DNA of 64,000 bases from Octadecabacter arcticus 238 (GCF_000155735.2 NC_020908.1:501001-565000), one strand, 5' to 3'; shown: positions 9,540-19,895, counted from the stretch's first letter. The notes: generated from the letters alone by a model not told the origin. Numbers and translations are program-made.

Positions 9540-9902
9540 TCAGCTCTCCAACGCGCTGACGGGAATCTGCAAAATCAGGCTCATCTGCTTGTCAGAGAAT
9601 ACCCGCTCTTGGGTGCCGCCCAGCTTTTGTTCGATGTTTAACTTAAACCGCGTCGTGCCAAATCCGGCTGCGTCTGCGCCGTCTTCGTCGACACTGCTCT
9701 CATCCATGTTATTATGGGTTTCGCGCCACGTAACAACCAGCGTGTCTCCGTCCACATCCCATTCAACGCTCCATTCACCATCGATTAATATTTTTTCGGA
9801 AACCGAGTCTATCAGCCCGCTTTTTGACAAAGCATCCAGCCGCGCCGGATCAGTAAATGTCCTTAGCAAGCCCTTTATTGATCGTTGATCTGTTGCGGGC
9901 AT
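9540..9902 (-). pseudogene. Fragment resembling the C-terminal ATPase end of an HWE/HisKA_2 histidine kinase
   Basis: The last 70 or so codons read like the end of an HWE-type kinase ATPase domain: a strand pair (SVEWDVDGDTLVVTWRE), a GFGT G-box, then QKLGGTQERVFSDKQMSL. There is no phosphoacceptor His, no N-box and no sensor domain, and the upstream part does not resemble the family. The open frame can be extended upstream to 10001, but that would run through a strong terminator hairpin, so I start at the internal ATG. I read it as a decayed remnant. A short free-standing protein cannot be excluded. Confidence 0.4.
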
Positions 9903-9962
9903 GACGTGCAGCCTGACTCTCGGAAACACTGCAATACTTGCAAGCACCTGTTGCTCAACGGC

Positions 9963-9990
9963 AAAGGGGCCCGCCATGACGCGGGCCCCT
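9963..9990 (-). terminator. Rho-independent terminator of the xdh/BMP transporter operon
   Basis: A perfect 9-bp stem, GGGGCCCGC against GCGGGCCCC, with a six-base loop. It lies 35 bases past the stop of the BMP-type binding-protein gene and is followed on the minus strand by TTTGCC. Confidence 0.75.
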
Positions 9991-10024
9991 TCGTTCGCCA
10001 TCTATTCAACCTCAGTTAGGTTGA

Positions 10025-11113
10025 TTACTGCGGAATTTCCGCTGTCAGCCCTTCGACGTAAAACGCCATGCCGGCTAGACCATCGTCGCCATAGTCGGAC
10101 GCAGTCTCACCCTCAGCGAGCCAAACAGAGCCGTCCTGTTTGTTGATCGGACCGGTGAACGCGTGGTATTCGCCTGACGCCAAACGCGCGACCAAGGCTT
10201 CTGCAGATGCCTTTACTTCAGCTGGGATCGCGTCGGAAATCTCACCGATGCCAACCATGCCAGCGCCGATACCGTCCCATGTGGATGTGCTTTCCCATGT
10301 GCCATCCATAACTGCCTGCGTGCGCGCGATGTAGTAGGGTGCCCAGTCATCAATGATTGAGGACACGCGCGGCATTGGGCCGAATTCGGACATGTCGGAT
10401 GCCTGACCGAATGTATAGACGTTGCCCGCCGCCTGCGCTGCGGCTTGTGGTGCTGTGGAATCAGTGTGCTGCAAAATCACATCAGCGCCTTGTTCGATTA
10501 GAACAGCGGCCGCTTCGGCTTCTTTGGCCGGATCAAACCATGTGTAGGCCCAGATAATCTTGAACTCGACGTCAGGATTCACTTCACGCGCGTGAATGTA
10601 GGCAGAGTTGATCCCACGAATAACTTCCGGGATCGGGAAAGACGCGATGTAGCCGATGATATTGGATTCGGTGATCTGACCCGCAATGTGCCCCTGAACG
10701 GCGCGGCCTTCGTAGAAACGTGCGGAATAGACGGACACGTTGTCGGCCTGCTTGTAGCCTGTTGCGTGTTCAAAACGAACGTCAGGGAAATTCGCCGCGA
10801 CGTTGATCGTCGGGTCCATGTAGCCAAACGACGTTGTGAAAATCAGGTCGGCACCTTCAAGTGCCATCTGCGTCATCACGCGTTCGGCGTCCGGACCCTC
10901 TGGCACGCTTTCAACGAACACGGTTTCGACCTGATCACCGAAGGCTTCTTCGACAGCCAAACGGCCTTGGTTGTGCTCATATGTCCAGCCGCCGTCACCG
11001 ACGGGGCCAACGAAAACGAAACCGACTTTGGTTGGTTCGTGGCCATCAGCCAATGCGACGCCGCCCAACATGGCTGTTGCCGCAGCGCTCGCCAAAAGTG
11101 TTCTTCTCAACAT
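10025..11113 (-). CDS. BMP-family ABC transporter substrate-binding protein (purine/nucleoside)
   Basis: A 362-residue periplasmic binding protein of the basic membrane protein (BMP/PnrA) family. A signal peptide of about 22 residues ends in the VALA cleavage motif. Typical family segments follow: FVFVGPVGDGGWTYEHNQG, then IFTTSFGYMDPT. Members bind nucleosides or purine bases. It is the last gene of the transporter operon, 33 bases downstream of a permease gene and followed by a strong terminator. Its link to xanthine dehydrogenase makes a purine base, such as hypoxanthine or xanthine, the likely ligand, which is inference. Confidence 0.92.
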   Translation of the reverse strand: MLRRTLLASAAATAMLGGVALADGHEPTKVGFVFVGPVGDGGWTYEHNQGRLAVEEAFGDQVETVFVESVPEGPDAERVMTQMALEGADLIFTTSFGYMDPTINVAANFPDVRFEHATGYKQADNVSVYSARFYEGRAVQGHIAGQITESNIIGYIASFPIPEVIRGINSAYIHAREVNPDVEFKIIWAYTWFDPAKEAEAAAVLIEQGADVILQHTDSTAPQAAAQAAGNVYTFGQASDMSEFGPMPRVSSIIDDWAPYYIARTQAVMDGTWESTSTWDGIGAGMVGIGEISDAIPAEVKASAEALVARLASGEYHAFTGPINKQDGSVWLAEGETASDYGDDGLAGMAFYVEGLTAEIPQ

Positions 11114-11146
11114 GTGTAATCCCCCTAGGATTTTTCTAAATGTGCC

Positions 11147-12223
11147 TCAGCGCGAGGCGTGGAATATCTTGCCGAGTGATCCCGGCGCTCCGCTGGCAGA
11201 CATAATGACCAGAACGAGGATGGTGGCAATATAGGGCGACATAGAAAGGTACTCGACCTTCAACGGCGCCATTTTACCCGACAACAGTGGAATACAGATC
11301 GTGCCGCCCGCAACAAGGGCAACGGATACCGCAGACCCCAATGATTTAAGGCGATCCTTACGCCAGAGGCTGATCAATCCGGCGACGCCGACTGCGATCA
11401 GGCTCAATGCGAGCAAGATGACCGGAAATTGAACGCCTGCCGCTTGTAGGTTTAGCTGCAAAACGGTCACGCCGCCGAACAAATAGGCACCCAGCAAAAG
11501 ACGCCCGGGTTTCCAGCTTGCGAAGACAACAATCGCCAGCGCGATCCAGCCCGCACCCGCCGTCAGGCTGTCGGCGTAGGTCGGCACCCGCACGATGGAC
11601 AAATATGCGCCGCCAAGACCGGCACAGGCACCACCAAACATGATCGCCAACAGGCGCGTACGCACGACGTGATAGCCAAGCGCGTGGGCCGCTTCGTGGT
11701 TTTCACCCACAGCCCGCAACACCAACCCCGCGCGGGTTTTCTTCAGGAACCACCAGACACCGGCGACTATGGCCAGCCCGACATAGACCATCGGGTCATG
11801 CTGGAAAATAATCGGACCAATCACCGGAATGTCGCCCAGCAATGGAATGTGCCAATCGGGAAACGCGGGTGCCTTGACGCCCAGATAGCCCTGTCCCAGC
11901 AGCGCCGCGAGCCCGAGCCCGAACAGCGTCAACGCCAGACCCGTGGCCACCTGATTGGACATCAAGTACTGCGTCAAAATACCGAACAGCAACGAAATCG
12001 CGGCACCGCTTAGGGCGGCTGCGATAAATCCCAGCCAAGGTGACCCTGTGGTGATCGCCGCAATAAAACCTACGATCGATCCCGTGATCATCATCCCCTC
12101 AACGCCAAGGTTCAGAACACCGGACCGCTCTACGACAAGCTCGCCAATCGCGGCGAGCAGAATGGGCGTCGCCGCAACCATAAGAGAGGCCAGCAGCAGC
12201 AGCGGATCAATTGAGCCAAACAT
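11147..12223 (-). CDS. ABC transporter permease (BMP/nucleoside-type, second permease)
   Basis: A 358-residue inner-membrane permease of the branched-chain/BMP transporter type, with about nine or ten hydrophobic segments. It contains the characteristic GELVVERSGVLNLGVEGMM segment near residue 25. I chose the ATG at 12223 (MFGSIDPL), because longer forms add a hydrophilic stretch not seen in the family. This start overlaps the end of the small membrane protein gene upstream by 17 bases, suggesting coupled translation. It pairs with the permease at 12539-13621 to form the membrane channel of the uptake system. Confidence 0.9.
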   Translation of the reverse strand: MFGSIDPLLLLASLMVAATPILLAAIGELVVERSGVLNLGVEGMMITGSIVGFIAAITTGSPWLGFIAAALSGAAISLLFGILTQYLMSNQVATGLALTLFGLGLAALLGQGYLGVKAPAFPDWHIPLLGDIPVIGPIIFQHDPMVYVGLAIVAGVWWFLKKTRAGLVLRAVGENHEAAHALGYHVVRTRLLAIMFGGACAGLGGAYLSIVRVPTYADSLTAGAGWIALAIVVFASWKPGRLLLGAYLFGGVTVLQLNLQAAGVQFPVILLALSLIAVGVAGLISLWRKDRLKSLGSAVSVALVAGGTICIPLLSGKMAPLKVEYLSMSPYIATILVLVIMSASGAPGSLGKIFHASR

Positions 12224-12542
12224 CAAACGCCCCCATTCCATGAAAGCCCAGATGCAACGCACCCGCGACAAAAATTGCACTGCCTAGCATCGCACCGACA
12301 TGACGCAGGGACGGGCGGTGCAAGCGGTTGATCCACGCATGGCTGCGCGGTGAAAATCGCGCGGCAAAGACAACGGCGACGGCAATAATCAAAGCAATCG
12401 CGAGATGCGCCCCCAGAAACGCGATCAGCGCCCAGCCCGTGATACCAGCATCGCCCGTCATCGCACCATGCAGCATCCACATCATCATCAGCCCCATCAG
12501 TGCGCCCATAATGATTGGCATTGGTTTGGCGAATACACTCAT
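12207..12542 (-). CDS. Small membrane protein inside the purine transporter operon
   Basis: A 111-residue protein with three likely transmembrane helices, Met-rich in the first (GALMGLMMMWMLHGAM), with a central Ala/Ile-rich helix, a basic loop (RFSPRSHAWINRLHRPS) and a third helix. I do not recognise a family. It overlaps the upstream permease gene by four bases and the downstream one by 17. It is therefore translated as part of the operon and may be an accessory or assembly subunit of the transporter. That role is inferred from position alone. Confidence 0.7.
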   Translation of the reverse strand: MSVFAKPMPIIMGALMGLMMMWMLHGAMTGDAGITGWALIAFLGAHLAIALIIAVAVVFAARFSPRSHAWINRLHRPSLRHVGAMLGSAIFVAGALHLGFHGMGAFDVWLN

Positions 12543-13621
12543 GCAACAACCCCCTGCTTAATACGAACACGGTAATTCGTCAGCACATCAACGCCAAGTA
12601 GGAAGAACAGCAACATGCCTTGAAACACCTGTATCGCGGCTTTGGGCAGCCCGAGCGAGGATTGCGCCACATCGCCGCCAATATAGGTCAGAGCCATCAG
12701 CGCGCCCGCGAACAAGATGCCCACCGGATGCAATCGGCCCAAGAATGCGACGATAATGGCCGTGAATCCGTAGCCGACGTTGAAATCGATGCTCACCAAG
12801 CCCGCAGGTCCGGCGACTTCGGTCAATCCCGCAAGCCCCGCCAATGCGCCCGACGTGCCCAGACAGAACAAGATCAACCGCGCTGGGCTGACGCCGGAAA
12901 ACGCTGCCGCCCGCGGCGCTTGGCCCGCCAGTTTGATCTGGAAGCCGAGGATGTGTTTGGCAAATAGGATATAAGCAAAGATCACCCCGATCAGGGCAAT
13001 GACGACGCCCCAATGCATGCCGTTGGATTGGTCGATCCAACTGCTTGCCGATGAATATTGCGACAGATTGCGCGACCCCGGAAAGCCGAACCCTTCGGGG
13101 TTTTTCATCAACCCAAGCGCCATTGACGCCAGCAATTGCTCCGCGACATAGACCAGCATCAGCGACACAAGGATTTCGTTGGTGCCGAATTTCACCCGTA
13201 ATACGCCCGGTATCATCGCCCATGCGAACCCGCCAAACGCGCCCGCAATCAGCATCGCCGGAAAGATCAGCCAGCGTGCTTCCATCGGATACAGCGCCAG
13301 CGCGACGCCCGCACCACACAGCGCGCCGATGATGTATTGCCCCTCGGCCCCAATGTTCCAGATGCCCGCTTTGAACCCCAACGACAGGCCCAACGCGATG
13401 GCAACCAAAGGTGCGCCCTTGATCAACAGTTGCGGCAGATAAAAAAAGTTGAACTCGCCAAACAGCGGTTCCCAGAAAATCTTGCCCAATGCCTCAATCG
13501 GCGGCTTGCCAAGCAGCCCAAACAGCGCCGCACCAAAAATTATCGTCAGGATCACCGCCACAATCGGTGCTGCAAAGGTCCAGAATTGCGACGGCTGCGG
13601 GCGTTTTTCCAGCGCGATCAT
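12539..13621 (-). CDS. ABC transporter permease (BMP/nucleoside-type, first permease)
   Basis: A 360-residue inner-membrane protein with a short cytoplasmic N-terminus and about nine or ten hydrophobic helices. It carries the family segment GFKAGIWNIGAEGQYIIGA and the EAA-like loop around KFGTNEILVSLML. It forms the channel with the second permease. It lies about 70 bases downstream of the ATPase gene, a gap with several short TGTGTAC repeats, and overlaps the next small gene by four bases. Confidence 0.91.
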   Translation of the reverse strand: MIALEKRPQPSQFWTFAAPIVAVILTIIFGAALFGLLGKPPIEALGKIFWEPLFGEFNFFYLPQLLIKGAPLVAIALGLSLGFKAGIWNIGAEGQYIIGALCGAGVALALYPMEARWLIFPAMLIAGAFGGFAWAMIPGVLRVKFGTNEILVSLMLVYVAEQLLASMALGLMKNPEGFGFPGSRNLSQYSSASSWIDQSNGMHWGVVIALIGVIFAYILFAKHILGFQIKLAGQAPRAAAFSGVSPARLILFCLGTSGALAGLAGLTEVAGPAGLVSIDFNVGYGFTAIIVAFLGRLHPVGILFAGALMALTYIGGDVAQSSLGLPKAAIQVFQGMLLFFLLGVDVLTNYRVRIKQGVVA

Positions 13622-13690
13622 GACCCCACCTGCAACATCATTGGCATACAGGGTGTGTACAGGTTGTGTACGCTGTGTGTCCGCTCAAAA

Positions 13691-15211
13691 TCAGTCAACA
13701 TGGGCAACCTCCATATCATGCGCACCGCCCAACATCAGGCCAATTTCGTCAACCGTCAGACCCTGTGCAGGGCGCGGTTTGCTCAGTCGCCCTTCGTTCA
13801 AGGCGGCAAACAAATCCGAAATTTCCATAAGTTCATCAAGGTCTTGGCTGATCACAATGACGCCCGCACCATTCGCCGCAAGGTCCAATAGCGCCTGCCG
13901 GATCGCCGCCGCTGCACTCGCGTCCACACCCCAAGTTGGCTGATTGACGATAAGGATCTGGGGATCCTGAAGAATTTCCCGCCCAATGACGAATTTTTGC
14001 AGGTTGCCCCCCGACAAAGACCGCGCCGCATTGCCCGGTCCAGGCGTGCGCACATCAAAGCGTTCAATCACCTCTTCGGCAAAGGCGCGCGTCTTGCCCC
14101 AGTCAATAAATCCGTTCTTTGTCAAACCCTTACGCTTTCTCGCCGTCAACGCCGCGTTTTCGGTCAGTGACATATCGGGCGCCGCCGCATGGCCCATACG
14201 TTCTTCTGGTGCAGCACAAATGCCCAAAGTCCGCCGCGAGTCGGGTGGCAGATGGCCAATATCTTGACCTAGAAAGCTAATCTGCCCCGGACCGACCCTG
14301 ATCTCACCCGACAGCACGCCCAACAATTCATCCTGCCCGTTACCCGCCACACCGCCAATGCCGATGACGTCGCCAGCCCGAATATCGAGCGTGACATCTT
14401 TCAACGACGTCCCGAATTCAGCGGGGGATAGCGCGGATAAGCCTTTGATCTGCATGAGGGTTTCGCCAACAGCGCCAGCCTCACGGTTGGGCACATGCAA
14501 CGTGCCACCAACCATCAGCTCCGCCATTTCGCGTGCGCTCGTTTCGCGCGGAATACAGGTGCCCACGACCTGTCCTAATCGCAGGACCGTCGCGTGATCA
14601 CACAGGGCGCGAATTTCCTCAAGCTTATGAGAAATATAAAGAATTGCTGTGCCTTCGGATTTCAACTTGCGCAGGGTTTCAAACAACACGTCAACTTCTT
14701 GCGGGGTTAAAACGGACGTTGGTTCGTCCATGATCAAAACCTTTGGGTCTTGCAGAAGGCAGCGAATAATCTCGACCCTCTGGCGCTCCCCCGCACTCAG
14801 ATCACCCACGATTCGTGTTGGATCAAGCGGCAAACCATAGGTCTTCGAAACATCCGTAATGCGCTGGGCCAAGTCACGCATAGGCGGTGGATTTTCCATC
14901 CCAAGGGCGACGTTTTCGGCGACATCCAATGCCTCAAACAATGAAAAATGCTGAAAAACCATGGTGATACCTGCCGCACGCGCCGCTCGTGGTTCAGCAG
15001 GGGTGAACGGCACACCGTCTAGCGTCATCGTGCCGCTGTCGGGCTTAACCAATCCGTAAATAGTTTTGACTAAAGTGGATTTACCAGCGCCGTTTTCACC
15101 AAGCAATGCGTGGACTTCACCAGCCGCGATATTAAACGACACATCCGAATTGGCGACAACACCGGGATAGGCTTTGGTCAGCCCGTCAAGTTTCATAAGC
15201 GGTTCGGTCAT
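13691..15211 (-). CDS. ABC transporter ATP-binding protein with two ATPase domains (purine/nucleoside uptake)
   Basis: A 506-residue duplicated ATPase that powers the BMP-type transporter. The first domain has a full Walker A (GENGAGKST), signature LSAGERQRVEI and Walker B LIMDEPTS. The second domain lacks a classical P-loop (GVAGNGQDEL) but has the signature LSGGNLQKFV and a variant Walker B, ILIVNQPTWG. This asymmetry is normal for sugar and nucleoside importers of this class. Its start overlaps the xdhC stop by four bases, tying transport directly to the xanthine dehydrogenase genes. Confidence 0.92.
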   Translation of the reverse strand: MTEPLMKLDGLTKAYPGVVANSDVSFNIAAGEVHALLGENGAGKSTLVKTIYGLVKPDSGTMTLDGVPFTPAEPRAARAAGITMVFQHFSLFEALDVAENVALGMENPPPMRDLAQRITDVSKTYGLPLDPTRIVGDLSAGERQRVEIIRCLLQDPKVLIMDEPTSVLTPQEVDVLFETLRKLKSEGTAILYISHKLEEIRALCDHATVLRLGQVVGTCIPRETSAREMAELMVGGTLHVPNREAGAVGETLMQIKGLSALSPAEFGTSLKDVTLDIRAGDVIGIGGVAGNGQDELLGVLSGEIRVGPGQISFLGQDIGHLPPDSRRTLGICAAPEERMGHAAAPDMSLTENAALTARKRKGLTKNGFIDWGKTRAFAEEVIERFDVRTPGPGNAARSLSGGNLQKFVIGREILQDPQILIVNQPTWGVDASAAAAIRQALLDLAANGAGVIVISQDLDELMEISDLFAALNEGRLSKPRPAQGLTVDEIGLMLGGAHDMEVAHVD

Positions 15212-15972
15212 CCGGTGCGTTCCCCTGCTTTAGTGTCTGTAGTGATGTCAGCTGACGCCAAGATTAGCGTGGCCGCGACGCTTACGGCAATGGCCTGCGG
15301 GTGCTTTCCAAGCGATGGATCACCGATCGGGCACGCAATGCGGGCAATGAGTTTGCCGCAATGCCCCATTGAGGCGAGCCTTGATTGAAACCGCGCCCAT
15401 TTGGTTGCTGATCCAATCAGACCGACACTGCCAAATCCGTGCCGCAGCAGCGCATCGCAAAGCGCGAGATCAATGTCATGTGAATAGGTTAGGATCAGGT
15501 GGTCGCCATCTTGCGGCGCATGCGCCACGGCGCGCACCGGATCGTTTGCCACGAGCGGTGAAACATTGGTGGGCAAAGTGTCGGGCATCCGGTTTGCGGC
15601 TGTGTCGATCAACGTGATGTGACGGTCGTTAAGTGGCGCGAGAACGCCAGCAATCGCACGCCCCACATGGCCCGCGCCCCAAATCCAGAGTGGTGCCTCA
15701 GTCGGTTCGAGCGCCACAGCGTCATGGCTGAAATCCAACGTAACAGCACCGCCGCAACACTGCCCCAAATCGGGACCGAGGGGCATCGTTCGCTGTTTTT
15801 TCCGTTCACCACCCGCCAGCATCCGCCGCGCGATATGTGTGGCCTCAAACTCTAACGCGCCGCCGCCAATCGTCCCGTCCTGACGGTCCGCCCAAACCCG
15901 CATCGTCGCGCCTGCGTCACGGGGAACGGACCCTTTGGTGGCGGTCACGGATACGGTTATAAAATCGCTCAC
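15208..15972 (-). CDS. xdhC: Xanthine dehydrogenase accessory protein XdhC
   Basis: A 254-residue protein needed to insert sulfurated molybdenum cofactor into xanthine dehydrogenase. It shows the XdhC/CoxI motifs: RGSVPRDAG-type N-terminal segment, IGGGALEFEA, LGQCCGGAV, and a Rossmann domain (WGAGHVGRAI) in the C-terminal half. The N-terminus is slightly shorter than usual, since the ATG lies right before the first conserved strand. It overlaps xdhB by four bases and the ATPase gene by four bases. Confidence 0.9.
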   Translation of the reverse strand: MSDFITVSVTATKGSVPRDAGATMRVWADRQDGTIGGGALEFEATHIARRMLAGGERKKQRTMPLGPDLGQCCGGAVTLDFSHDAVALEPTEAPLWIWGAGHVGRAIAGVLAPLNDRHITLIDTAANRMPDTLPTNVSPLVANDPVRAVAHAPQDGDHLILTYSHDIDLALCDALLRHGFGSVGLIGSATKWARFQSRLASMGHCGKLIARIACPIGDPSLGKHPQAIAVSVAATLILASADITTDTKAGERTG

Positions 15973-18407
15973 GCGCGGGATCGCTTCACAGCTTGCAATA
16001 CTTCTTGCGCCGTCGCGGGGGCTTGCAGGTCAGGATATGTCGCCCCGCAGGCAGTGCAGGCGTTGGCCAAGGCCAAATGCGCGGAAATCCCCAACATGAA
16101 TGGCGGTTCACCAACGGCCTTAGATCGGTAAATCGTTTCCGCCGGATTTTCGCCGTCCCACAGCGAGACGTTGAACACCTCGGGGCGGTCCGAACAGGCC
16201 GGGATTTTGTAGGTGGAAGGCGCATGGGTCCGAAGACGACCTGCGCCGTCCCAAACCAGTTCTTCTGTCGTAAGCCAGCCTGCGCCTTGGACATAGCCGC
16301 CTTCAATCTGGCCGATATCCAATGCGGGGTTCAACGACGCGCCCGCATCGTGCAACACATCAACCCGCAACAGGCGATTTTCACCAGTCAGCGTGTCTAT
16401 CACGACCTCTGAAATTGCCGCTCCATAGGCGAAGTAAAAGAATGGTCGGCCTTTGCCCGCGATGCGATCCCATGCGACGTCTGGGGTTTTGTAAAACCCT
16501 GTTGCGCTCAGGCTGACGCGGTTTTCGTAGGCGATCTTGGCAGCCGCGGCAAACGACATTCCTTGATCGTCGACAAAGACCTGCCCATCGCGAAACGTCA
16601 CTGCGTTAGGTTTGACCTCGTGTAATTCTGCAAGGCAGGCGGCGATCCTGTCGCGAATGATATCGCAGGCTTTCTGCACAGCCATGCCGTTCAAATCTGT
16701 CCCGCTCGACGCGGCCGTGGCGGATGTGTTGGGAACTTTGCCTGTGTCGGTCGCGGTGATCTTGACCGATGTGATATCGATCCCGAACCGCGACGCCGCC
16801 ACTTGCGCGACTTTCTGGAACAAACCCTGTCCCATCTCGGTGCCGCCGTGGTTCAGTTGAACAGACCCGTCCTGATACACATGCACCAGCGCGCCCGCCT
16901 GATTAAGATGGGTCAGCGTGAACGAAATCCCGAATTTGACAGGGCTGAACGCGATCCCTTTCTTGAGGGTTGCATGGCTGTTGTTCCACGCAGAAACCGC
17001 CTGTTGACGCGCGTCATAGTCCGCGTCGTTCAACAGTTTGTCCGTCATTTCGTGCAGGATAAAATCGGTGACATCCATATCGTACGGCGTCGTGTTGTCG
17101 CGCTTTGGTGTTGTCGGCGAGTGTGCGCCACCAAACCGATGCGCACCGCCAGAACCAGACGCCGCGTTGACCGCGCTACGACGCGCAAGGTCGGCAGTTT
17201 CAATCTTCTCTTCAGGCTTCATCTTGGCCGGAAAACTCCCCCCGGAGGGTCCGCCCGCCGTAGGCGCCGCAGCGTAATAATTGATGCGCCGCACCTCGCA
17301 AGGGTCTTGGCCCAACACATGCGCCACGTGATCCATCACGCGTTCAATGCCGAACATGCCTTGCGGCCCGCCGAACCCACGAAACGCTGTCGCACTTTGC
17401 ATGTTCGTCTTGAGCCGGTGTGACGTGATCCGCGCAGCAGGCAGCAAATAGGCGTTATCGGCGTGCAACATGGCGCGATCCGCCACCGGAAGCGACAAGT
17501 CCTGCGCCCAGCCGCAGCGGGTGTAATGGGTGAAATCCACGCCCGTCAGCCGCCCGTCAGCACCAAATCCCACATCGTAATCGATGCGAAAATCGTGGCG
17601 CTTTCCGGTGATTGTCATGTCATCGTCGCGGTCATAACGCATTTTGCAAGGCTTGCCCGTCAACTGCGCGGCGACAGCACAACTCACCGCAAGGGCGTTG
17701 CCTTGGCTTTCTTTACCACCAAACCCGCCACCCATGCGGCGGATTTCGACGCGCACTGCATGCATCGCCACTCCAAGGCTTTCGGCGACTTTATGTTGAA
17801 TCTCCGTCGGGTGCTGAGTGGATGACTGCACCACCATATCGCCCCCTTCTTGCGGCAGCGCGAGCGCGGCTTGTCCTTCAAGATAAAAGTGCTCCTGCCC
17901 GCCCATTTCAAGGCGGCCAGTCAGGCGGTTTGGGGCTGACGTGAGCGCGGCGTCAACGTCGCCTTTTGTGTAAATGCGCGGGCCGTCTTCAAATCGTGCA
18001 TCCGCTGCAAGCGCGTCTTCGATGCTCAGGATCGGGGTTTCTTTTGTGTAGTCGATGTCGGCTTGCCGCGCTGCAAATCGCGCCTGCAGATGTGTGCGCG
18101 CCACAACCAGAAAGATTGGCTGACCAAGATAATGTATCGTGCCGTCCGACAACATCGGTTCATCATGGATCGATGGCGACACGTCGTTCGCAAAGGGCAG
18201 ATCATCAGCCGTCAGAACCGCCACCACGCCGGGGGCGTTCTTAACGGCGTCTAGGTTCATCGAGCGGATGGTACCGCGCGCGATGGTACTGGTCCCAAAG
18301 GCCAGATGCAGCGTGCCACTGGGCATGGGGACGTCGTCAACATATCGGGCTGTGCCGGTGACGTGCAGTTTTGCAGCATCATGGGGCAGGGGTTTGGAAA
18401 CACTCAT
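15969..18407 (-). CDS. xdhB: Xanthine dehydrogenase, molybdopterin-binding subunit
   Basis: An 812-residue large subunit that hydroxylates hypoxanthine and xanthine to urate at the molybdenum centre. Conserved parts are visible: [10 protein letters not shown] near residue 226, the FRGFGGPQG loop near 342, and the active-site Glu in KAVGEPPFM near the C-terminus. Residues about 379-436 form a Gly/Ala/Ser/Pro-rich, low-complexity stretch ([15 protein letters not shown], then [15 protein letters not shown]). It sits where relatives pass directly from an NYY segment to a TPY segment, making this protein longer than usual. The gene overlaps xdhA and xdhC by four bases each. Confidence 0.93.
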   Translation of the reverse strand: MSVSKPLPHDAAKLHVTGTARYVDDVPMPSGTLHLAFGTSTIARGTIRSMNLDAVKNAPGVVAVLTADDLPFANDVSPSIHDEPMLSDGTIHYLGQPIFLVVARTHLQARFAARQADIDYTKETPILSIEDALAADARFEDGPRIYTKGDVDAALTSAPNRLTGRLEMGGQEHFYLEGQAALALPQEGGDMVVQSSTQHPTEIQHKVAESLGVAMHAVRVEIRRMGGGFGGKESQGNALAVSCAVAAQLTGKPCKMRYDRDDDMTITGKRHDFRIDYDVGFGADGRLTGVDFTHYTRCGWAQDLSLPVADRAMLHADNAYLLPAARITSHRLKTNMQSATAFRGFGGPQGMFGIERVMDHVAHVLGQDPCEVRRINYYAAAPTAGGPSGGSFPAKMKPEEKIETADLARRSAVNAASGSGGAHRFGGAHSPTTPKRDNTTPYDMDVTDFILHEMTDKLLNDADYDARQQAVSAWNNSHATLKKGIAFSPVKFGISFTLTHLNQAGALVHVYQDGSVQLNHGGTEMGQGLFQKVAQVAASRFGIDITSVKITATDTGKVPNTSATAASSGTDLNGMAVQKACDIIRDRIAACLAELHEVKPNAVTFRDGQVFVDDQGMSFAAAAKIAYENRVSLSATGFYKTPDVAWDRIAGKGRPFFYFAYGAAISEVVIDTLTGENRLLRVDVLHDAGASLNPALDIGQIEGGYVQGAGWLTTEELVWDGAGRLRTHAPSTYKIPACSDRPEVFNVSLWDGENPAETIYRSKAVGEPPFMLGISAHLALANACTACGATYPDLQAPATAQEVLQAVKRSRA

Positions 18408-19780
18408 GCGCGGACCTCCAGAACATTGGTCTGTTTGCCGTTCAGGTCATCGAAATAGCGGCGCAGTTGTCCTTGTGCGGCTTCCATCCGGTACGCGGCT
18501 GAGGCGCGCATGTCCGACATGGGCTGGAAATCATCCGCAAGGGCGATGGCCGCCGTCTCGATGGTGTTGGATGACCAAGGCCGTCCGAGCAGCGCGGCCT
18601 CTGCCAACGCTGCGCGCTTTGGGGTGCCTGCCATGCCGCCGAACGCGATGCACGCGGAAGTGATGGTGTCGTTCTCAACTGTCACATTAAAGCAGCCGCA
18701 CACCGCTGAGATGTCTTGATCAAATCGTTTGGACAGCTTGTAGCAGCGTAACGCGGGGGCAGATTTCGGGATCGTCACGGCCTCAACAAATTCGCCCGCC
18801 TTACGGTCTTGTTTTCCATATTCGATAAAAAAGTCCGCGATTGGTACGTCGCGCCTCGTGTCGCCATGGCGCAGATGAAGCGTGGCATCGAGCGCAATCA
18901 AAGCGGGCGGATTATCCCCGATCGGGGACCCGTTGGCGATGTTTCCGCCGATCGTCGCGGCATTGCGCACCTGTTCGGATCCGTAGCGGCGGATCATGTT
19001 GGCGTAGGACGGGTGCAGCGTGCGCACGGCGGCCAACACATCCGTCATCGTCACCGCCGCGCCAATGCGCAGCGCGTCGCCCAGATCATCAATTTGTTGC
19101 AGGTCGGTGCACCTGTTCAAAAATGCGACCTCCCCCATTTTGCCGGTCTTGTTGCGAAAATCTTTGGTAACCCAAAGACCGACATCAGTGGCACCGGCAA
19201 TCAGCGTGCCGTCGGGGTTGGCCATGTACCACGCCGCGACGGCATCACTGGTTTCTGGCGCTGGAATATCTGTTTTGTCACCAAGATCGGGGCGTGACGG
19301 ATCGCGCATGTGATCGGGAACGGGCATGCCCTCTGATGCTTGCGCGGCGCGCACAATCGGCGCGTACCCAGTGCAGCGACACAGGTTACCGGCAAGCACA
19401 TCGTCGTGGTCAGTGCGGCCGTTCAAATGGCCCGTCGCCATGGAAACTACAAACCCCGGCGTGCAAAATCCGCATTGGCTGCCGTGGTTGTCGATCATCG
19501 ACTGTTGGACCGGGTGCAACGTGCCGTCTGGCGCCGCGAGGCCTTCGACAGTGCGTACCGATTTGCCGTGAAGTTGCGGTATGAACAGGATGCAGGCGTT
19601 GAGTGTCCGCGCACCGTTTTGGTCGGTTATCATCACCGAACAGGCACCGCAGTCGCCCTCGTTGCAGCCCTCTTTGGTTCCAGTAAGGCTTTGCGTTTCG
19701 CGCAGCCAGTCGAGCAGCGTTTGTGTAGGGTGGGTGTCCACCTCCACGGCCTCTCCGTTGAGAAGGAACGTGATATTCAT
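18404..19780 (-). CDS. xdhA: Xanthine dehydrogenase, iron-sulfur/FAD subunit
   Basis: A 458-residue small subunit that passes electrons from the molybdenum centre to NAD. The N-terminal plant-type [2Fe-2S] domain has Cys39, Cys44, Cys47 and Cys63. The second [2Fe-2S] domain has Cys103, Cys106, Cys134 and Cys136 (CGFC and CRC). The FAD-binding domain starts near residue 175 ([11 protein letters not shown]), followed by the CO dehydrogenase flavoprotein C-terminal domain. It is the first gene of the operon, so the promoter should lie between 19780 and about 19900. Confidence 0.94.
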   Translation of the reverse strand: MNITFLLNGEAVEVDTHPTQTLLDWLRETQSLTGTKEGCNEGDCGACSVMITDQNGARTLNACILFIPQLHGKSVRTVEGLAAPDGTLHPVQQSMIDNHGSQCGFCTPGFVVSMATGHLNGRTDHDDVLAGNLCRCTGYAPIVRAAQASEGMPVPDHMRDPSRPDLGDKTDIPAPETSDAVAAWYMANPDGTLIAGATDVGLWVTKDFRNKTGKMGEVAFLNRCTDLQQIDDLGDALRIGAAVTMTDVLAAVRTLHPSYANMIRRYGSEQVRNAATIGGNIANGSPIGDNPPALIALDATLHLRHGDTRRDVPIADFFIEYGKQDRKAGEFVEAVTIPKSAPALRCYKLSKRFDQDISAVCGCFNVTVENDTITSACIAFGGMAGTPKRAALAEAALLGRPWSSNTIETAAIALADDFQPMSDMRASAAYRMEAAQGQLRRYFDDLNGKQTNVLEVRA

Positions 19781-19895
19781 ATAATTGCTCTGCCGCGGTA
19801 CTAATGTATCTTCAGGCGCTAGGTCGATGCGACGTAGACCAATGCGCTATCGTTGATCAAAGCGTTTGATAGTCCATTTGGCAAGCCCCCCGTAT

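Noticed and set aside
13622..13690. Short TGTGTAC repeats between ABC permease and ATPase genes as a regulatory element
   Set aside because: The repeats are short and irregular, lie inside an operon, and could be simple sequence slippage.
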